Source: Corynebacterium accolens (GTDB lineage Bacteria; Actinomycetota; Actinomycetes; Mycobacteriales; Mycobacteriaceae). From it: DNA of 6,094 nt. The DNA lies in the NCBI RefSeq assembly GCF_030515985.1, contig NZ_CP100376.1, forward strand, positions 1,800,829 through 1,806,922. The letters are read 5' to 3'. The notes under the pieces were generated by a model. That model saw nothing but the letters and a program-made list of their open reading frames with translations, was not told where the DNA came from and searched no databases. The translations under genes were made by a program, and so were the position numbers. Below are positions 5,502 to 6,094 of this stretch, one piece after another (positions within the stretch are counted from its first letter, which is position 1; every line of letters starts with the position of its first letter).

Positions 5502-5810
5502 ATGACAGGCTCCTCTGATTTGGCACAGCGCGTGCTAGCCATCGTGGCCGTTATCCCGCCCGGCAATGTGTCCTCCTACGGGGAGGTGGCAAAACTCGCC
5601 GGGTGCGGGGCCCGCAATGTCGGCACCGTGATGAATAGGCACGGCGGTAACGCCGCCTGGTGGCGCGTGGTCCGCGCCAATGGTGCCTCCCACGATCCCG
5701 TTCGCGCGGAAGAATACTGGAACCGCGAGGGCATCGAGCACTCCCACGGGCGCGTCGCCATGCATAAGCACGGCATGGATGCGCGGGACCTAGAAGTATT
5801 GCTGCGATAG
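5502..5810 (+). CDS. Alkyltransferase-like (ATL) protein, MGMT family without active-site cysteine
   Basis: This is a 102-residue protein consisting only of the DNA-binding domain of O6-alkylguanine-DNA alkyltransferases. It has the VSSYGEVAKLAG helix-turn-helix entry (23-34, with Tyr26 in the nucleotide-flipping position) and the arginine-finger region GARNVGTVM (36-44). The active-site region where repair enzymes carry PCHRV reads AWWRV (52-56), so the methyl-accepting Cys is Trp53 and the following His is Trp54. Such ATL proteins bind O6-alkylguanine and flag it for nucleotide excision repair instead of removing the alkyl group. The usual ATL motif is PWHR, so the loss of Pro and His is a further divergence. 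The ATG at 5502 is preferred over the TTG at 5499, because GGAGAGAGG (5488-5496) is five bases from the ATG and only two from the TTG. It is probably last in the S4-VOC-ATL operon. The family call is secure; the repair role is inferred from the family. Confidence 0.87.
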   Translation: MTGSSDLAQRVLAIVAVIPPGNVSSYGEVAKLAGCGARNVGTVMNRHGGNAAWWRVVRANGASHDPVRAEEYWNREGIEHSHGRVAMHKHGMDARDLEVLLR

Positions 5811-5882
5811 ATAGTACAATAGGGAAACTTTTTGCATTTATAGCCTGCGGCGATGTACATCCACGGCTACGCTATATGCGTT
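5811..5882 (+). promoter_or_regulatory. Probable promoter region of the exported serine hydrolase
   Basis: This AT-rich 72-bp gap contains TACAAT (5815-5820), the same hexamer as the candidate betA -10, which would start transcription near 5827. A second possibility is TAGCCT (5841-5846), 6 bp before an in-frame ATG at 5853. No clear -35, terminator or ribosome binding site is visible. Confidence 0.3.
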
Positions 5883-6094
5883 ATGAAAAAATTAGCTATT
5901 GGTTCTCTCGTTACCGCACTTTCCTTCGTGACCATTCCCGCTGCCCAAGCGGTCAGCCTCGATCCCCAATCAGTGCCTGATCGTACGCAGATCACCGTTA
6001 GGCACGATTCCGGCGCCACCGTCTCGACTGCCAATAGTCACGAGTCCCGCCCGGCGCTATCCTTGAGCAAGCTCTACCTGGGATATTGGGTGCT
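5883..6094 (+). CDS. Exported SxxK serine hydrolase, D-Ala-D-Ala carboxypeptidase-like, N-terminal part (cut by right edge)
   Basis: Seventy codons are visible. The N-terminus MKKLAIGSLVTALSFVTIPAAQA is a typical Sec signal peptide: basic n-region, hydrophobic core and an AQA cleavage site after residue 23. The mature part then runs to PALSLSKLYLGYWVL, where Ser60-Leu-Ser-Lys63 fits the SxxK nucleophile motif of penicillin-binding proteins and class-A/C beta-lactamase-fold enzymes. The expected role is in peptidoglycan maturation at the cell surface. A related serine hydrolase or beta-lactamase-like protein cannot be excluded, because the SxN and KTG motifs lie beyond the edge. The start is uncertain: no Shine-Dalgarno sequence precedes 5883, and an in-frame ATG at 5853 would add ten residues. 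5883 is chosen because MKK gives the standard signal-peptide start. Confidence 0.7.
   Translation, partial: MKKLAIGSLVTALSFVTIPAAQAVSLDPQSVPDRTQITVRHDSGATVSTANSHESRPALSLSKLYLGYWV

Noticed and set aside
5797..5821. TATTG...CAATA inverted repeat after the ATL gene as a terminator
   Set aside because: The arms are 5 bp, AT-rich and separated by 15 nt; the stem would be too weak to terminate.
5840..5868. AGCC...GGCT pairing upstream of the serine hydrolase as a regulatory RNA hairpin
   Set aside because: Only four outer pairs and two inner pairs form, with bulges; no better than chance.
1..6094. Mobile element, CRISPR array, tRNA or defence system
   Set aside because: No transposase or integrase motifs, no regularly spaced repeats, no tRNA-like cloverleaf and no compositional break were seen. 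All coding regions look like ordinary chromosome.

Overview
The window reads as chromosomal DNA of a Corynebacterium-type actinobacterium. The genes are GC-rich with GTG/ATG starts and weak -35 regions. Product types fit the genus: BCCT osmolyte carrier, actinobacterial double-VOC protein, short MGMT-like protein, exported SxxK serine hydrolase. The species cannot be fixed from the sequence. No mobile element, rRNA, tRNA or CRISPR array is visible.

Layout. (1) At 1-400 on the minus strand is the 5' part of a BCCT-family choline/betaine transporter, running off the left edge. (2) At 401-733 is a 333-bp AT-richer divergent control region. It holds candidate promoters for both sides, a set of CCAGA/TCTGG half-sites, and a CRP/GlxR-like palindrome just upstream of the next gene. 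(3) At 734-2506 on the plus strand is choline dehydrogenase BetA, followed after 28 bp by a LysE/RhtB-type exporter (2535-3218). After a 79-bp gap comes a second, clearly paralogous LysE/RhtB exporter (3298-3972), then a YbjQ-family protein (3982-4311). (4) A stem-loop without a T-tract separates this block from a second group: a small S4-domain RNA-binding protein with a very acidic tail (4369-4653), an abutting double-VOC protein (4654-5481) and an alkyltransferase-like (ATL) protein (5502-5810). (5) The right edge cuts an exported SxxK serine hydrolase, probably a D-Ala-D-Ala carboxypeptidase-like enzyme (5883 onward).

How it works together. The divergent BCCT carrier and BetA form a choline uptake and oxidation module: choline is imported and oxidised to betaine aldehyde. 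No betaine-aldehyde dehydrogenase (BetB) lies in the window, so it is either beyond the left edge, elsewhere, or BetA performs both steps. The first exporter is probably co-transcribed with betA, so its substrate may relate to choline/betaine metabolism, but this is inference. The S4-VOC-ATL cluster looks like a compact housekeeping or stress operon with translational coupling between the first two genes.

Most of the window is ordinary chromosome. The points most worth a second look are the GlxR-like site in the betA leader, the tandem exporters attached to betA, the Trp-Trp replacement of the alkyltransferase active site, the acidic tail of the S4 protein, and two genes with leaderless-type starts.
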